Below the pieces are notes generated by a model, which saw nothing but the letters and a program-made list of their open reading frames with translations, ran no database searches and was not told the origin of the DNA. From assembly GCA_024404915.1 (NCBI GenBank), contig JAKSPJ010000001.1, forward strand, positions 1-64,000: a stretch of DNA of 64,000 nt, written 5' to 3'. Each line of letters starts with the position of its first letter. Position 1 is the stretch's first letter. A program made the position numbers and the translations under genes. Source of the DNA: Oscillospiraceae bacterium (lineage in GTDB: Bacteria > Bacillota > Clostridia > Oscillospirales > Ruminococcaceae). Below are positions 62,802 through 64,000 of the stretch, piece after piece.

Positions 62802-64000
62802 TCAGCTTCTGTAATCGCCGTTGATTTTTACATAATCATATGTAAGATCGCAGCCCCATGCACATGCAGCACATTCACCGCTGTGCAGATCAATAAGTAC
62901 CTGGATTTCGTCTTCCAGCAAAACTTCCTTTGCCTTATCCTCAGAGAAAGGAACACCGAATCCTTTTTCAGCCACAGCAATTTCGCCCTTGGCAGATGCC
63001 ATTTTCACATCCACCTTGGAAATATCAAAAGAGCAGTCAGAATAGCCCATTGCACAGGCAATTCTGCCCCAGTTTGCATCTGCACCGAACATTGCTGCCT
63101 TAAAGAGACTGGAACAGATAATGCTCTTTGCAATGGTCTCCGCAGTCTCTTCTGATTCCGCACCGGAAACGATGCATTCAATCAGTTTTGTTGCGCCTTC
63201 GCCGTCAGCTGCACACATTCTTGCAAGATTCAGCATAATGGCATACAATGCGCCACGGAATACCAGATAATCCTCAGATTCCTTGGTAATCTCCGGGTTG
63301 CCCGCCATGCCGTTTGCCATAACGCAGACCATATCATTAGTGGACTGGTCGCCGTCTACGGAAACACGGTTCAGGGTGACTCTTACCACATCGGAAAGTG
63401 CCTGCTGAAGCATCGCACCGGAAATCGCACAGTCTGTGGTCAGGAATGTCAGGGTTGTTGCCATGTTCGGATGAATCATGCCGCTGCCTTTAAGCATACC
63501 GCCCAGTTTGCAGGTTTTTCCGCCCAGGGTAAAGGAAACTGCAATTTCCTTTTCACGTGTGTCAGTGGTCATAATAGCATGAACAGCCTCTGCATTGCCG
63601 TTGACGGAAAGGCCTTCTGCCAATGCAGGAACCGCAGCTGCAATGGGTTCGATGGGCAGAGTCTGTCCGATGACGCCTGTGGAAGCAACCACCACGTCCT
63701 CCGGAGAAATCTGCAGTGCGTCTGCAGCCAGCCGACACATCATTTCTGCCTTTTCCACACCGTCTGCATTGCAGGTGTTGGCGTTGACAGAGTTTACAAT
63801 AACAGCACGGGCTTTGCCGTTTTCCAGATGTTTCTTTGTCACCAGGATAGGCGCACCCTTGAATTTATTCTGTGTATATACAGCAGCAACGTTGCATTCC
63901 TGATCTGCTGCAATCATTGCAAGGTCATTCTTCTTGGGAGCGGTGCTGATGCCGTTTGCCTGATTATCCGGCTCGGAGGCCTCAGACAGCGCCTGATGCT
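62802..64000 (-). CDS. argJ: Glutamate N-acetyltransferase/amino-acid acetyltransferase ArgJ, 5' end beyond the window
   Basis: About 399 codons are present; the frame stays open to base 64000, so the true start lies outside. The self-cleaving site is the Ala-Thr pair in HPNMATTLTFLTTD, which makes alpha and beta chains. ArgJ recycles the acetyl group from acetylornithine to glutamate. The in-window N-terminal piece contains a Ser/Glu/Asn-rich stretch (ALSEASEPDNQANG) just before KKNDLAMIAADQ, possibly a local insertion. argC would be expected further upstream. Confidence 0.93.
   Translation of the reverse strand, partial: HQALSEASEPDNQANGISTAPKKNDLAMIAADQECNVAAVYTQNKFKGAPILVTKKHLENGKARAVIVNSVNANTCNADGVEKAEMMCRLAADALQISPEDVVVASTGVIGQTLPIEPIAAAVPALAEGLSVNGNAEAVHAIMTTDTREKEIAVSFTLGGKTCKLGGMLKGSGMIHPNMATTLTFLTTDCAISGAMLQQALSDVVRVTLNRVSVDGDQSTNDMVCVMANGMAGNPEITKESEDYLVFRGALYAIMLNLARMCAADGEGATKLIECIVSGAESEETAETIAKSIICSSLFKAAMFGADANWGRIACAMGYSDCSFDISKVDVKMASAKGEIAVAEKGFGVPFSEDKAKEVLLEDEIQVLIDLHSGECAACAWGCDLTYDYVKINGDYRS

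Noticed and set aside
1..64000. tRNA, rRNA, CRISPR or prophage
   Set aside because: Neither tRNA-like cloverleaf sequences, repeat-spacer arrays nor phage structural genes were seen on either strand.

Overview
The window looks like chromosome of a Ruminococcus-type anaerobe (Bacillota, Oscillospiraceae). The support is: dockerin modules with Thr-rich linkers on a GH30 and a GH26 enzyme and on a giant subtilase; Firmicutes-type housekeeping clusters (rplU-prp-rpmA-obg, mazG-hup-rqcP, rpsF-ssb-rpsR, whiA); an L27 with the Prp-cleaved N-terminal extension; and strong TTGACA-17-TATAAT promoters with AAGGAGG-like ribosome binding sites. Species was not determined. No rRNA, tRNA, CRISPR array or prophage was seen; one IS end touches the left edge.

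Layout. 1-180: end of an insertion sequence and a terminator. 189-2980 (-): an acyl-CoA-synthetase-like enzyme fused behind a xylose-isomerase-like TIM barrel, preceded by a structured leader or small RNA with its own promoter and a terminator just ahead of the gene. 3272-4063 (+): two small proteins. 4079-6044 (-): Na/phosphate cotransporter with a candidate PhoP box. 6231-9274 (-): rqcP, hup, mazG, trpS and an unknown gene. 9646-13891 (+): dockerin-bearing GH30, a C39-like lipoprotein and a DUF4250 protein. 14036-20490 (-): topoisomerase IV genes with a PH-like protein between them, GNAT, an unknown gene and a class I fumarase alpha subunit. 20647-21838 (-): rpsF-ssb-rpsR. 22214-22822 (+): cytidylate kinase-like protein. 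22866-26412 (-): yebC, mrnC, obg, rpmA, prp, rplU. 26607-28514 (-): dockerin-bearing GH26 mannanase. 28618-30885 (-): rpiB, tsaB, tsaE and an unknown gene. 31244-32614 (+): DegV and a JAMM peptidase. 32758-37113 (-): beta-lactamase-fold lipoprotein, whiA, an unknown gene, cysE. 37395-42299 (+): SleB-like hydrolase, GH31, PH-like protein with a His/Asp/Cys tail, FkbM methyltransferase. 43206-47279 (+): efp, a CD1247-like zinc-ribbon protein, FMN riboswitch with ribU, a lipoprotein and GtrA. 47336-53470 (-): 2044-residue dockerin-bearing subtilase. 53509-59564 (-): TerB-N/TerB-C protein, BrxD-like ATPase, cyclophilin lipoprotein and Lhr-like helicase. 59787-64000 (-): arginine genes argF, argD, argB, argJ.

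How the genes fit together. GH30 (probably beta-1,6-galactan), GH26 (mannan) and the subtilase would be displayed on cohesin scaffolds, while the GH31 enzyme has no signal peptide and would act on imported xylo-oligosaccharides. The most unusual unit is the TerB protein, BrxD-like ATPase and Lhr-like helicase set. Its parts resemble the BrxD/BrxHI pair of type 2 BREX, but no BREX methylase, PglZ or PglY is in the window, so it may be a separate DNA-processing or defence module. The other signal most worth testing is the structured RNA ahead of the fused acyl-CoA-synthetase gene.
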